From an uncultured Lentisphaeraceae bacterium (GTDB lineage Bacteria > Verrucomicrobiota > Kiritimatiellia > RFP12 > DVOR01): a stretch of 64,000 bases of DNA. The notes beneath the pieces were generated by a model. The model made no database searches and was not told the origin of the DNA. It worked only from the letters and a program-made list of their open reading frames with translations. Shown here piece after piece: positions 25,765 through 34,631 of this stretch. The DNA lies in assembly GCA_949289005.1 (NCBI GenBank), contig CASEMQ010000038.1:1-64000 (forward strand), read 5' to 3'. Within the stretch, counting starts at the first letter, position 1, and each line of letters begins with the position of its first letter. A program made the translations under genes and the position numbers.

Positions 25765-26731
25765 GACCTTGAAGGCCCTGTGCGCCCTGCATGCCACCCC
25801 CGGCGACGAGGGTGCCGTCTTTGACATCCTGGAGCAACATTGGCACGGGCAGGGGCTCGACATCCGCCGCCTCGGCACCTACGCCATCCTGGCGGAGCCC
25901 GGCGAGCGCAAGAAGAGCGACACCCTCCTCCTCGTCGCCCACGCGGACAGCCCCGGCTTCATCGTCAGCGCCGTGCGTTCGCCCACCGAGCTGGAGGCGC
26001 TCCCCCTCGGCGGCATCGCCCCCGAGGGCGGCGAAACGCTCCTGCTCAAGACCGACGGCCGCGCCCGCCCCGCCACCCTCCAGGCGCCGGGCGAGGATTG
26101 GACGCGCCGCCAGCCCCTGATCGCCCGCCTCTCCGAACCCTACGCCCGCGCCCGAAAGGGCGACCGTCTCTGCTGGGCGCCGTGGTGGGAGGCGAAGGAC
26201 GGCCTGGTCACGAGCCCCTTCCTGGACGACCGCGCCGCCTGCGCACTCGTCGCCCTCTGGCACGAACGTTTCGCGGCACTCTTGCCGGCGTTCAACGTCA
26301 TCGTCGCCGCCACCGCCATGGAGGAGGTCAACGGCTTCGGCGCGGCCGTGCTCGCCCGCCACGCCCGGGCCGACGCCGTGCTCGCGCTCGACGTGACCTA
26401 TGAGAACGCCTCCCAAGGCGTCGCGCTCGGCCAAGGCCCCGTCGTCACCCTTTCCGATGCCTCGTGCCTGCTGGCGCCCGCCCTCCGCGACAAACTGCTG
26501 GCCTGCGGCGTGCCGCTCCAGACCGAGGTCTACAATTACTCCGGCACCGACGCCCGCGCCTTCCCCATGCAAGGCGCGACGATGCCCGTCGTCCCCCTGC
26601 TGTTGCCCACCCGCGGCAACCACTCCCCGCGCGAAACCCTCGCCGTGGCCGACCTGGAGGCCTGGCCCCGAGCCGTCGCCGCCGTGGCGCGCGCGCTCTT
26701 CGCGCTGAACCTCCCCCCGAACGAACCATGA
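25757..26731 (+). CDS. M42 family aminopeptidase
   Basis: Cytosolic dimetal aminopeptidase of the M42 (glutamyl aminopeptidase/tetrahedral TET) family, 324 residues. The metal and catalytic residues are visible in order: LLVAHADSPGF (His, Asp), SPFLDDRAA (bridging Asp), ATAMEEVNGFG (catalytic Glu pair), ALDVTYEN (Asp) and a final GNHSPRE (His). GGGAGGGA precedes ATG 25757, inside the end of the ABC gene. It probably trims peptides taken up or produced by proteolysis; specificity cannot be read from sequence. Confidence 0.88.
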   Translation: MLETLKALCALHATPGDEGAVFDILEQHWHGQGLDIRRLGTYAILAEPGERKKSDTLLLVAHADSPGFIVSAVRSPTELEALPLGGIAPEGGETLLLKTDGRARPATLQAPGEDWTRRQPLIARLSEPYARARKGDRLCWAPWWEAKDGLVTSPFLDDRAACALVALWHERFAALLPAFNVIVAATAMEEVNGFGAAVLARHARADAVLALDVTYENASQGVALGQGPVVTLSDASCLLAPALRDKLLACGVPLQTEVYNYSGTDARAFPMQGATMPVVPLLLPTRGNHSPRETLAVADLEAWPRAVAAVARALFALNLPPNEP

Positions 26732-27471
26732 ATCCGCTCGACAACATCCACATCGTCCTCGTCGGCACCCTCTATTCCGGCAACGTCGGCAGCGTTTGCC
26801 GCGCCATGGCCAACATGGGGCTCAGCCGCCTCACGCTCGTCGCCCCGCGCATCCTCGACGGCTGGGACGAAGGCCGCCGCCTCGCCGTCCACGCCACCGA
26901 TATCCTCGACGCCCGCCGCGAATGCGCCACGCTCGCCGAGGCGCTCGCCGACTGTGCCGCCGTCGTCGGCACCACCGCCCGCGGCGGACTCTACCGCGCC
27001 ACCGTCCAGCCCCCGCGCGTTTTGGCCCCCGCCATCCTCCGCCTCGCCGCCCAGGCTCCCGTCGCCATCCTCTTCGGCCGCGAGGACCAAGGGCTCCACA
27101 ACGACGAGATCGCCCGTTGCACCCACCTCATCCGCATTCCTGTCGCCCCCCGCTACCAGAGCCTCAACCTTGCCCAGGCCCTCCTCATCGTCGCCTACGA
27201 GCTCTACACCGCCACCGGCACCTACGTCAGCCCCGTCGAGGAGGCCGTCTCCCTCGCCACCCAGGCCACCAAAGACGCCCTCATGGCCAAGTGGCGCCAG
27301 GCCATGCTCGACATCGGCTTCATGGACGAACAGAAGGCCGACCACATGATGCAGGGTTTCCAACGCATCTTCTCCCGCGGCGTCAAGACCGATCCCGACG
27401 CCAGCATCCTCCTCGGCGCCGCCCACCAAGCCTCCTGGGCCGGCAAAAAAGCCCACGCCGCCAAGGATTGA
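26728..27471 (+). CDS. TrmJ-type tRNA 2'-O-methyltransferase (SPOUT/TrmH superfamily)
   Basis: 247 residues. The SPOUT knot is shown by IVLVGTLYSGNVGSVCRAM (motif 1), AILFGREDQGLHNDEI (motif 2) and IPVAPRYQSLNLAQALLI (motif 3), in the TrmJ form rather than TrmH or RlmB. TrmJ enzymes 2'-O-methylate position 32 of tRNAs using SAM. The C-terminal 70 residues are the helical extension seen in TrmJ. ATGA overlap with the peptidase gene shows coupling. Exact tRNA specificity is inferred. Confidence 0.88.
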   Translation: MNPLDNIHIVLVGTLYSGNVGSVCRAMANMGLSRLTLVAPRILDGWDEGRRLAVHATDILDARRECATLAEALADCAAVVGTTARGGLYRATVQPPRVLAPAILRLAAQAPVAILFGREDQGLHNDEIARCTHLIRIPVAPRYQSLNLAQALLIVAYELYTATGTYVSPVEEAVSLATQATKDALMAKWRQAMLDIGFMDEQKADHMMQGFQRIFSRGVKTDPDASILLGAAHQASWAGKKAHAAKD

Positions 27472-27519
27472 CCGCGCACGCACACGAACCGCCCCCGGGA
27501 CTCGCGCGATGGGGCGATG

Positions 27520-27528
27520 TGATAGAAT
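27520..27528 (+). promoter_or_regulatory. Extended -10 box of the deacetylase-sulfatase-kinase-sigma unit
   Basis: TGA-TAGAAT, 32 bases before the start codon, in an otherwise untranslated 89-base gap. -35 weak. Confidence 0.45.
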
Positions 27529-27560
27529 AGACGGACAGTTTTCGGAAGGAGCAGATTGCG

Positions 27561-28358
27561 ATGACTTGGGGCTTTTCCTCGTACGAGACGCGCTTCCGCT
27601 GGGCGGCGGCGATCTGGGCGATCCTGATGACCGTGTGGTGCATGGCGCCGACGCCCTGGGCGGTGCGCTTGGCGGGCGCGGCGCTGTGGGTGGCCATCAC
27701 GCTGGCCGTCTCGGCGCGGTTCGCGTGGTGGCGGCCGCGGCTGGCGCGTGACGTGCCGCTCTTTGTCCTGGCGCCGCTGGAGCCGGCGTTGCTGGGGCCG
27801 TTGGTGCGGAGCCTGTTGGCATCCGGGTACCATTTCCAGACGGTTTCCGAGGCGCTGGAGCGGCCGGCGCGCAAGGCGGTGGCGCTCACCTTCGATGGCG
27901 GCACGCGCGACGCGCTCTCCACGCTCCTGCCATTCCTGCGCGGGCTTTCGGTGAAGGCGACCTGCTTTGTCTCCGACCAAGGCATGCGCGATGCCGAGCA
28001 CCTCAAGCCGCTGGAACTGCAGGAGATGGCGCGCTCGGGTTTGGTGGAGTTCGGCGGGATGCTCCTCGACCCGCCGGCCGACGCGGAGGCGTTGCGCTCG
28101 GCCGTGCTCCGCGAGCGGCACTGGCTGACGGGCGTGTTGGGGCAGCTGCCGGCGGCCTTCGCCTATGCGCCCGGCCCGAACGCCGAGGCTTTCGCCCGGG
28201 CGGCCCAAGCCGCGCACTATCGCCTCGCGCTGACCGAGGGAGCGCGCGTCGCGCCCATCGCGCAGGATCCCTATGCCGTGCCGCGGCGGCGGCTGGACCC
28301 CACGCTCAAGCCGTGGCAGGCCTACCTCTTTGTCACGCGCGGGCGCCACAGGCTGTAA
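27561..28358 (+). CDS. Membrane-anchored polysaccharide-deacetylase-like protein, probably catalytically dead
   Basis: 265 residues. Two hydrophobic segments (about 14-30 and 36-53) anchor a NodB-like domain (about 65-265). The first NodB motif is present as LTFDGGTRDALSTLLPFL but reads TFDGG (residues 110-114), not TFDDG, so the metal-binding Asp is lost. The usual SHTxxH metal motif is replaced by the LVEFGGMLLDPP region with no histidines. Classical zinc-dependent deacetylation is therefore unlikely; a carbohydrate-binding or scaffold role is possible. GAAGGAG precedes the ATG. It is the first gene of a unit with the sulfatase. Confidence 0.78.
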   Translation: MTWGFSSYETRFRWAAAIWAILMTVWCMAPTPWAVRLAGAALWVAITLAVSARFAWWRPRLARDVPLFVLAPLEPALLGPLVRSLLASGYHFQTVSEALERPARKAVALTFDGGTRDALSTLLPFLRGLSVKATCFVSDQGMRDAEHLKPLELQEMARSGLVEFGGMLLDPPADAEALRSAVLRERHWLTGVLGQLPAAFAYAPGPNAEAFARAAQAAHYRLALTEGARVAPIAQDPYAVPRRRLDPTLKPWQAYLFVTRGRHRL

Positions 28359-28428
28359 GGCCGCGCCCGTGTGGTTTGTCAAATGGGTGTATCACATGGG
28401 AAATGTCGGACGACGACGAAGGAGTGCC

Positions 28429-29904
28429 ATGACAAGACGCGCGTTTTTAGGTTTGCTCGGGTGCACGGTGGCAGGGCTCGCCACGGGAAACGGCACGCAG
28501 GCAAAGTTGCCGAAGTTGCCCAACATTGTCTACATCCTAGCCGATGACATGGGTTGGGGCGATGTCTCCTGCAACAACCCCAAAGGCAAGATCCACACCC
28601 CGCACATCGACCGCCTGGCCGCGGAGGGCATCCGTTTCACGGCGGGATACGCGGGGGCGGCGGCCTGCACCCCCACGCGTTACGGCCTGCTCACGGGACA
28701 GTATTGTTGGCGGACGCGCCTGAAGCGGGGCGTGGGCTGGTGTTTCGACCCGCCGCTCATCCCGCGCGACCGGCTGACCGTGCCGCAGTTGCTCAAGGCG
28801 CATGGTTACGACACGGCCATGTTCGGCAAGTGGCACCTAGGGCTCACCTTCGCGACGACCGACGGCAAGAAGCCCTCGCACAGCGTGAAGCCCACGAACA
28901 TCGCGTGGGACAAGCCGATGACGGACACGCCGCTCGACCACGGTTTCGACATCTTCTTCGGCACGGCCGCCTCGCTGGACATGCCGCCCTATGGCTGGAT
29001 CGAGAACCGCCGCTTCACGGCGCCCTGCACCGAGACGGGGACGCTCCACAAAATCGTCGGCCCCATGCAGAAAGGCTTCCGCGCGGACGAGGCCATGCCC
29101 ACGCTCGTGCGCAAGACCGTGGACTACCTGAAGGCGCGCAAGGGCGCCGACCGCCCCTGCTTCGTCTACATGGCGCTCACCGCGCCCCACGAGCCGCTCG
29201 CGCCCTCCAAGCCCTTCCGCGGGAGACACCCGCTGGGGCGTTACGGTGACTTCTGCCTGGAGGTGGACGATGCGGTGGGGCAAGTCTGCGCTGCCCTGCA
29301 CGAGGCCGGGCTGGAGGACAACACGTGGGTCGTCTTCACCGCGGACAACGGTTGCTCGCGCCTCATCGGCGTGGACAGGATGGCCAAGCTGGGCCACCTG
29401 GTCAGCGGCGGTTTCCGGGGATACAAGGCCGAAATCTACGAAGGGGGCGACCGCGTGCCCTACGTGATGCGCTGGCCGGGCGCCATCCGCCCCGGGCGCG
29501 TCTGCGACGAACGCGTCTCGCTCACCGACCTGATGGCCACCTGCGCCGAATTGGTGGGCGCGCCGCTCCCCGACAACGCGGGCGAGGACAGCATCAGCAA
29601 CCTTTCCCTGCTCCTGGGGCGTCCCCACCCCACGCCGCTCCGCCCCGTCATCATCCACCAGGCGAACAACGGCGCGCTCGGTATCACCAAAGGCAAATGG
29701 AAGCTGGAGCTGTGCAAGGGCAACGGCGGCTGGTTCAAGCCCTACGATGGGAAAGACCCCAAGACGCTCCCCGACATCCAGCTCTACGACATCGAGGCCG
29801 ACCCGTACGAGACCCACGACCTTCACGCGGCGCACCCCGACGTCGTCGCCGAACTCCGCGCCGAGCTCAAGCGGTGCCAAGATTCCGGCCGCACGCGCCG
29901 CTGA
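28429..29904 (+). CDS. Tat-exported type I sulfatase (arylsulfatase A family)
   Basis: Hydrolyses sulfate esters, probably on host or algal glycans. 491 residues. A Tat-like signal (MTRRAFLGLLGCTVAGLATG) is followed by VYILADDMGWGD (metal Asp39, Asp40), the formylglycine motif ACTPTRYGLLTGQY (Cys80, CxPxR), MFGKWHLG and DNGCSR metal/sulfate-site motifs, and the C-terminal arylsulfatase tail. AAGGAG just before ATG 28429 fixes the start. The Cys-type motif needs an activating enzyme (anSME in anaerobes, or FGE), not found here. Sulfatases are strongly expanded in Kiritimatiellota and other PVC degraders. Confidence 0.93.
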   Translation: MTRRAFLGLLGCTVAGLATGNGTQAKLPKLPNIVYILADDMGWGDVSCNNPKGKIHTPHIDRLAAEGIRFTAGYAGAAACTPTRYGLLTGQYCWRTRLKRGVGWCFDPPLIPRDRLTVPQLLKAHGYDTAMFGKWHLGLTFATTDGKKPSHSVKPTNIAWDKPMTDTPLDHGFDIFFGTAASLDMPPYGWIENRRFTAPCTETGTLHKIVGPMQKGFRADEAMPTLVRKTVDYLKARKGADRPCFVYMALTAPHEPLAPSKPFRGRHPLGRYGDFCLEVDDAVGQVCAALHEAGLEDNTWVVFTADNGCSRLIGVDRMAKLGHLVSGGFRGYKAEIYEGGDRVPYVMRWPGAIRPGRVCDERVSLTDLMATCAELVGAPLPDNAGEDSISNLSLLLGRPHPTPLRPVIIHQANNGALGITKGKWKLELCKGNGGWFKPYDGKDPKTLPDIQLYDIEADPYETHDLHAAHPDVVAELRAELKRCQDSGRTRR

Positions 29905-29940
29905 GTATGCATCCGAGGCCATTCTGCCGCACGCTGACGC

Positions 29941-31284
29941 ATGAAAGGCAACTGGGACAGCTTCGCTTTCGCCGACCGCCTGCTCGCCGAGGGTGAGCGG
30001 GTGGCAAACTTCGTCGTCACCGGGCCGCTCGGCATCGGGGCCTCGGCGGAGGTGTGGTGCGCGCGCGAGGCCGGCTCCGGGCGCATGGCGGCCCTAAAGG
30101 TCTTGCGGGTGGACGATGCCGGCGCGCGGGCGCGGTTCACGCGCGAGGCCCGCCTGCTCGCGGGGCTGAGCCACCCGGGCATCGTGCACATCTTCGCGCA
30201 TGGCGAGCACCGCGGGCGGCCGTGGTTCGCGATGGAGCTGTTGGAGCCATTGCCCGAAAGCGCGCCCGAGCCCACGGTGCGCCGGTGGGCGTTGCAATTG
30301 TGCGACGCTGCCGAGGAACTCCACCGCCGCGGCGTGTTGCACCGCGACATCAAGCGCTCGAACGTCATGCTGCGGGGCAACCACGCGGTGCTGGTGGACT
30401 TTGGGGTGGCCAAGGCCCTGACCGCGGCGGGCGCGGAGGCGATGGGCACCCTGCCCAACCCCACGCTGGCAAGCGTGCCGCAAGGGCTCGGCACGCTGGG
30501 ACGCTCCGCGCCGGAGCAATTCGAGGGGGTACCGCTCTCGGCGGCGGCCGACGTCTACGCCATCGCCATGCTGGTGCGCGATCTGCTTCCCGATTGGCAG
30601 GCCCATCCCCTCTGGCGGCGCGTGATGGCACGGGCCTTGGTGGGCGCACCCTCGTTGCGCCTGCCCACGCCGCGCGCGCTCGGCGCCCTCATCAGCCGCG
30701 GCGCCCGCCGCCCCTACCTCGAGGCCGCGGCGCGATGGGCGCTGCCTTGGGCGGTGATGGGCGTGGCGGTGGCTTGGGGGCCGGTGCGCGACTGGGCGCG
30801 TCTGCGGGGGTGGACCTTCTCGCGCACGGGCTTCTACGCCAAGGACCACGCCGCGCTCAAGGCCAAGACGGTCTACGCCACCATCATGCTCACCGAGCGC
30901 GTCACGGAAATCGCCCTGCCCGACAACCCCGGCGGCGTGGTCTGGTGCGGCGCCTTCAGCTTCGCCGACGAGAACGAAGGCCCGCAACGCATCATCCTCT
31001 GGAGCCCCTCGGGCAAGCACAAACTCGCCATCGGCCAAGTCTACGTGGGCGTCGAGCGCCGCCACGAGGTGGTGCTTGTGGGCGACGTGGACTACCACTG
31101 CACCGACGTCCACGGCTACGTCCCCTACCCCACGCCCACCGATGGCCACCTCCTCGGGCGCGCCTTCTCCGAGGAATGGGTCGACCACGTGCGCCCCGTC
31201 TCGCCCGAGCCCCTCGTGCGCATCCGCCGCGTTGCCACCTTGGCCGAGGCGCGCGCACTTCCGCCGCCGGGAGCCACCCCGTGA
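29941..31284 (+). CDS. Membrane-bound Ser/Thr protein kinase (Hanks type)
   Basis: 447 residues. The N-terminal kinase domain (about 25-250) has the glycine loop GPLGIGASAEVW, ATP-anchoring Lys53 (AALKVL), Glu69, the catalytic loop HRDIKRSN (Asp136, Asn141) and Mg-binding DFG (Asp153). A hydrophobic helix at about 266-282 probably crosses the membrane. The remaining 165 residues form a beta-rich, likely extracytoplasmic domain that could sense something. It overlaps the sigma factor gene start by four bases (GTGA). Confidence 0.9.
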   Translation: MKGNWDSFAFADRLLAEGERVANFVVTGPLGIGASAEVWCAREAGSGRMAALKVLRVDDAGARARFTREARLLAGLSHPGIVHIFAHGEHRGRPWFAMELLEPLPESAPEPTVRRWALQLCDAAEELHRRGVLHRDIKRSNVMLRGNHAVLVDFGVAKALTAAGAEAMGTLPNPTLASVPQGLGTLGRSAPEQFEGVPLSAAADVYAIAMLVRDLLPDWQAHPLWRRVMARALVGAPSLRLPTPRALGALISRGARRPYLEAAARWALPWAVMGVAVAWGPVRDWARLRGWTFSRTGFYAKDHAALKAKTVYATIMLTERVTEIALPDNPGGVVWCGAFSFADENEGPQRIILWSPSGKHKLAIGQVYVGVERRHEVVLVGDVDYHCTDVHGYVPYPTPTDGHLLGRAFSEEWVDHVRPVSPEPLVRIRRVATLAEARALPPPGATP

Positions 31285-31868
31285 ACCTCGCCCGCCTGCC
31301 CACCTCCACACTGCTCGTCCGCCGCCTCGCCGCCGGGGAAACCGACGCGCGCGCCCTCTTCGCCCAACGCTACCGCGACCCACTCCTCGCCTTCGCGCAA
31401 ATCCGCGGCCTGCCCTCCGATGACCTCGAGGCCGCCGTCCACGACACGCTCCGCCTTGCCGCCGAGCTCCTCCCCCAAGGCCGCTACGACCCTGCCAAAG
31501 GGCGCTTCCGCGACTGGCTCGTCGGCATCCTCCGCAACCGCCTGCGCACGACCCGCCGTGCCGATGCCGCCCGCCTGCGCCGCGAACGCCGCTACGCCGC
31601 CGACCTGCTCCTCGACACGCTCCCCGACCCCGCGCCCCTGAGCGATGCGGCCCTCTGGCGCAAACTCTGCCTCCGCCACGCCATCCGCCTCCTGCTCAAC
31701 GACCCCGCCTGGCAAAGCCGCACCCGCGCCGTCTTCGTGGCCTACGTGCTCCGCCAACGCCCCGCCCCCGAAGTCGCCGCAGCCTACGGCCTCACCCCCA
31801 ACGCCGTCCACCAAATCAAGGCACGCGGCATCGCCCGCCTCCGCGCCCTCATGCGCGACATGCGCTAG
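31281..31868 (+). CDS. ECF-like RNA polymerase sigma factor
   Basis: 195 residues. Region 2 lies in about 20-90 (RYRDPLLAFAQIRGL...GRFRDWLVGILRNRLRTTRR) and region 4 in about 125-195 (RTRAVFVAYVLRQRPAPEVAAAYGLTPNAVHQIKARGIARLRAL, a clear HTH). No anti-sigma factor gene is present. Instead the start codon GTG overlaps the stop of a Ser/Thr kinase, the arrangement seen in PVC-group ECF-STK pairs where phosphorylation replaces anti-sigma control. Its target promoters cannot be read here. Confidence 0.85.
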   Translation: MNLARLPTSTLLVRRLAAGETDARALFAQRYRDPLLAFAQIRGLPSDDLEAAVHDTLRLAAELLPQGRYDPAKGRFRDWLVGILRNRLRTTRRADAARLRRERRYAADLLLDTLPDPAPLSDAALWRKLCLRHAIRLLLNDPAWQSRTRAVFVAYVLRQRPAPEVAAAYGLTPNAVHQIKARGIARLRALMRDMR

Positions 31869-31876
31869 ACGCGGAC

Positions 31877-31910
31877 AAAAAAGCCTGCCGTCCCTTGCGG
31901 GGCGACAGGC
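31877..31910 (-). terminator. Intrinsic terminator of the long minus-strand kdsA-to-pseudopilin unit
   Basis: On the minus strand GCCTG...CAGGC with internal CCCC/GGGG pairing forms a hairpin followed by six T. It lies between convergent genes. Confidence 0.75.
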
Positions 31911-31962
31911 AGATGAAGCGGCGGGCGCGCGGCGCCAACGGCATCGACAATGGCGCGGCCGA

Positions 31963-32745
31963 TCACATGGGGCCGCCGCCGGGGGCGCCACCTCCGCCGC
32001 CGGAAGTGTTGGTCACGCTGCGGGAGTCCTTGGTGGCGGAAGAGCCGAGGGATGGGTTTTGCGAGAGTGCGGCCATGGGCACCTCGATGATGCGTTTGCT
32101 CTCGATGGGATCCTCGCCATCCTCGTTGGGCTTCATGTAGAGGGTGAGCTCGATGGCGGAGGGCAGGGTGTTGGTCTTGGCCCACTCGTCGATCCAGTTG
32201 AGCTCGTCATTGACATCGCGCTCCTGGTCGGGGTCAAGCAGGCGGCAGTTGATGCCGACGACGCGGGGCGAAAGGGTGAGTTCCACGGTGTCGATCTCCG
32301 GGTCGAAGTCGTCGAGCTGGAGGTCTTGGCGCCAGGCGCGCACGGTGAAGCCGCCGGGGAAGTCGCCCTCCGGCTCGGTGACCGAGACGCGGATGCGATG
32401 GGGCACGTCGGCGAATGCGGCATCCTCGCCCACGAGCGCGGGGCCGACCTTGGTCCACTCAAAGGTGTCGTTCTCGTCGCCGTCGTCCACCAGGATGAAA
32501 CCGTATTTCTCGCCCTCGCCGGGATAGTAGGCAGAGCGAAGCGCGGCGGTGAGCTGCTCCATGAGATAATCGGAGTGGCCGATGGAATCGATGGCGGAGC
32601 GGCCGCTCGTCCACGCTTGGGTGACGGAATAGAACGACGTGGCGAGCATCCCCACCAGCAGCCCCAGCAGGGTGAGCGCCACCAGCAACTCCACCAGAGT
32701 GAAGCCGGGGCGGCGGCAAAGACGTTGGGTGCGCGGCTTCATCAT
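31963..32745 (-). CDS. Type II secretion/type IV pilus pseudopilin, GspJ-like
   Basis: 260 residues. The class III prepilin leader is RRPGFTLVELLVALTLLG, cleaved after Gly by a prepilin peptidase and methylated on Phe. The remainder is a soluble beta-rich head. The C-terminus is Gly/Ser-rich (GGGGGAPGGGP). Two start codons lie together (MM); the ATG at 32745 overlaps the upstream stop by four bases. It probably forms a pseudopilus tip component with the upstream GspI-like protein. No GspE/F/D genes are in the window. Confidence 0.82.
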   Translation of the reverse strand: MMKPRTQRLCRRPGFTLVELLVALTLLGLLVGMLATSFYSVTQAWTSGRSAIDSIGHSDYLMEQLTAALRSAYYPGEGEKYGFILVDDGDENDTFEWTKVGPALVGEDAAFADVPHRIRVSVTEPEGDFPGGFTVRAWRQDLQLDDFDPEIDTVELTLSPRVVGINCRLLDPDQERDVNDELNWIDEWAKTNTLPSAIELTLYMKPNEDGEDPIESKRIIEVPMAALSQNPSLGSSATKDSRSVTNTSGGGGGAPGGGPM

Positions 32746-33143
32746 TCGGTCTTGCGGAGATAGCGGACGATTTCCTCGCGTTCGGAGCCATCGCCCCAGG
32801 AGACGATGGTGCGGACAACGTAGAGGCCGTCGTCCTCCACATCGTCGGGCGGGTCCTCGCGCTCGTCGACGGTGCGTTCGTAGGTGTAGCCCTCCGCGAG
32901 GGAGTCGTCGGGATCCACGGGGCCATCCTCCTCGATGTCCTCGATGTCGCGCCACGGGTGGGCGAGTTCGCCGAGGGAAAAGACGTAGGCGACCTCCTCG
33001 CGTTGCTTGGCGAGGGTGACCATACGGGCGCTGACGATGACGGAACGGTAGAGCACGGCAAGCGAGCCGCCCAGGATGATGACGGCCAGCACCATCTCGA
33101 CGAGCGTGAAGCCGGCGCGGCGCTTCCCGGCGCGGCGTGTCAT
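32742..33143 (-). CDS. Type II pseudopilin, GspI-like
   Basis: 133 residues. The prepilin leader MTRRAGKRRAGFTLVEMVLA has the cleavage Gly, Phe+1 and Glu+5, and the hydrophobic helix continues through VIILGGSLAVLYRSVIV. The head is short and acidic. Both ends overlap neighbours by four bases (ATGA), so it is coupled to YihY upstream and the GspJ-like gene downstream. GspI and GspJ normally form the pseudopilus tip. Confidence 0.8.
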   Translation of the reverse strand: MTRRAGKRRAGFTLVEMVLAVIILGGSLAVLYRSVIVSARMVTLAKQREEVAYVFSLGELAHPWRDIEDIEEDGPVDPDDSLAEGYTYERTVDEREDPPDDVEDDGLYVVRTIVSWGDGSEREEIVRYLRKTE

Positions 33144-34615
33144 GGGGCGACCTCCGCGTCGTGCGCCTGAAGCACCTGGGCGACGGTCTGGGAGAATTGG
33201 CTGTCGAGCATTGCGCGGAAGCGCTCCTCGATGGCGACGAGCGAGGCGTGGATGTCCGTCGCGCCCGTGCGCTCCAGGAGACGGTGGCCCTCGTTGTCGT
33301 CCAGGCAGGCATTGATCACGTCGGCCACGTGGAGAGTGGTGGCGCAACGCGCCAGCACGTAGCCGGAAATCGCGGGGGGATCGCCCTCGGCCACGGCCAG
33401 GAGGATTTGTTTCGCGCACAGGCGCTCGGCCACGTGGAGCACCTCGCTGCGCGGCAGGCGCAGCTTGTCGACAAACACATCGAGGGGAAGCGCCTTGTCC
33501 TTGTGGCGGACGTACCACGCCGCGCCGAGCGTCAGGGCCAGCGCCAGGACAATCCGGTCGCGCTGCGAGGAATCCGCGAAGGCGTTCTCGCGGCACAACT
33601 CGTGATAGTGTTGGTGGACGAAGCAGATTTCGGCGCCGATGAGAATAATCTGCCAGCTGGCGTAAATCCAGAAGAGCAGGACGGGCAACGCGACGAGCGA
33701 GCCATAAAGGCTGCTGTAGTTGGCAATGCCGATCTGCAGCACCATGCAGAGCTTGAAGAAGACAGAGAGCGCGATCACGGTGAGGAAGGCCCCGATGAAA
33801 CACCCCGAAAGACGCACGCGCGTGTTGGGCAGAAAACAGAAGAGGAAGGCAAAAAGGAGCGTGCCCAGAAAGAGCGGAACGAGCGCGTTGAAAATGCCCA
33901 GCGCCTCGACGAAGGCACGCAGCCCCCAGAGATCGGGTATCGCTTGGGCGATGGAGTCGAGCACCGGCAGGGTGGTGGCCGCGAGCACCAGGAGCGGCGC
34001 GATGATGATGACGCTGAGATAATCGGTGAACTTGCGCCACAGGTTGCGACCCGTCTTGATGCCCCAGATGTCGTTGAAACTGGACTCTATGCGCCCCAAC
34101 ACGCTGATAACGGTGAAGATGAGCGCCACGGCGCCGATGATGCCGATCTGCGCGAAGTTGATGGAGTCGATCTGGTCGAAGACGGTGCGGCAGACCGACC
34201 GGAGCGCCTCGGAGGTTTGCGCGGCGTCTGCCGGGGCAATCGGCTCCGCGACGGCAGCGGAGGATGCCTCGGCAAGGGACGGCGTGACCGTCTCCGGCTC
34301 GGCGTTGGCCATCTTGCCGACGAAGACCTCGATGTTGTTCATGATCTTCTCCTCGGCCAACTCGCCCGCGCCGAAGGCTTTGAGCGAGGTGAGGCAGAGG
34401 GTCAGCACCGGCACGATGGCCAGCATGGTGATGTAGGTGAGGGCCGAGGCATGAAGCATGGTGCCGTCGCGCACGCAGCACCGCACCGTCAGCGTGCCCA
34501 GCCGAAGGCACCCGTAGAGGAACCGGCGCGGGAAACCCGCGGGCTCCGTCTCCCACAGCGTGCGCTTGAAGAAGTGGCGAAGCGCGCCGCACAACCAATG
34601 AACACGTTCCTGCAT
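33140..34615 (-). CDS. YihY/BrkB family membrane protein with C-terminal extension
   Basis: 491 residues. Residues about 1-330 are the YihY/BrkB core with six hydrophobic helices and signatures ASALTYITMLAIVPVLTL, GRIESSFNDIWGI and LPVLLFWIYASWQIILIGAE. Family function is unknown; older RNase BN annotations are not supported. An insert at about 100-135 is Ala/Pro/Glu-rich. Residues about 345-491 add a soluble winged-helix-like domain, as found in long family members. It lies 16 bases after ptsI. Confidence 0.87.
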   Translation of the reverse strand: MQERVHWLCGALRHFFKRTLWETEPAGFPRRFLYGCLRLGTLTVRCCVRDGTMLHASALTYITMLAIVPVLTLCLTSLKAFGAGELAEEKIMNNIEVFVGKMANAEPETVTPSLAEASSAAVAEPIAPADAAQTSEALRSVCRTVFDQIDSINFAQIGIIGAVALIFTVISVLGRIESSFNDIWGIKTGRNLWRKFTDYLSVIIIAPLLVLAATTLPVLDSIAQAIPDLWGLRAFVEALGIFNALVPLFLGTLLFAFLFCFLPNTRVRLSGCFIGAFLTVIALSVFFKLCMVLQIGIANYSSLYGSLVALPVLLFWIYASWQIILIGAEICFVHQHYHELCRENAFADSSQRDRIVLALALTLGAAWYVRHKDKALPLDVFVDKLRLPRSEVLHVAERLCAKQILLAVAEGDPPAISGYVLARCATTLHVADVINACLDDNEGHRLLERTGATDIHASLVAIEERFRAMLDSQFSQTVAQVLQAHDAEVAP

Positions 34616-34631
34616 GGCAACCTCGGCGGGG

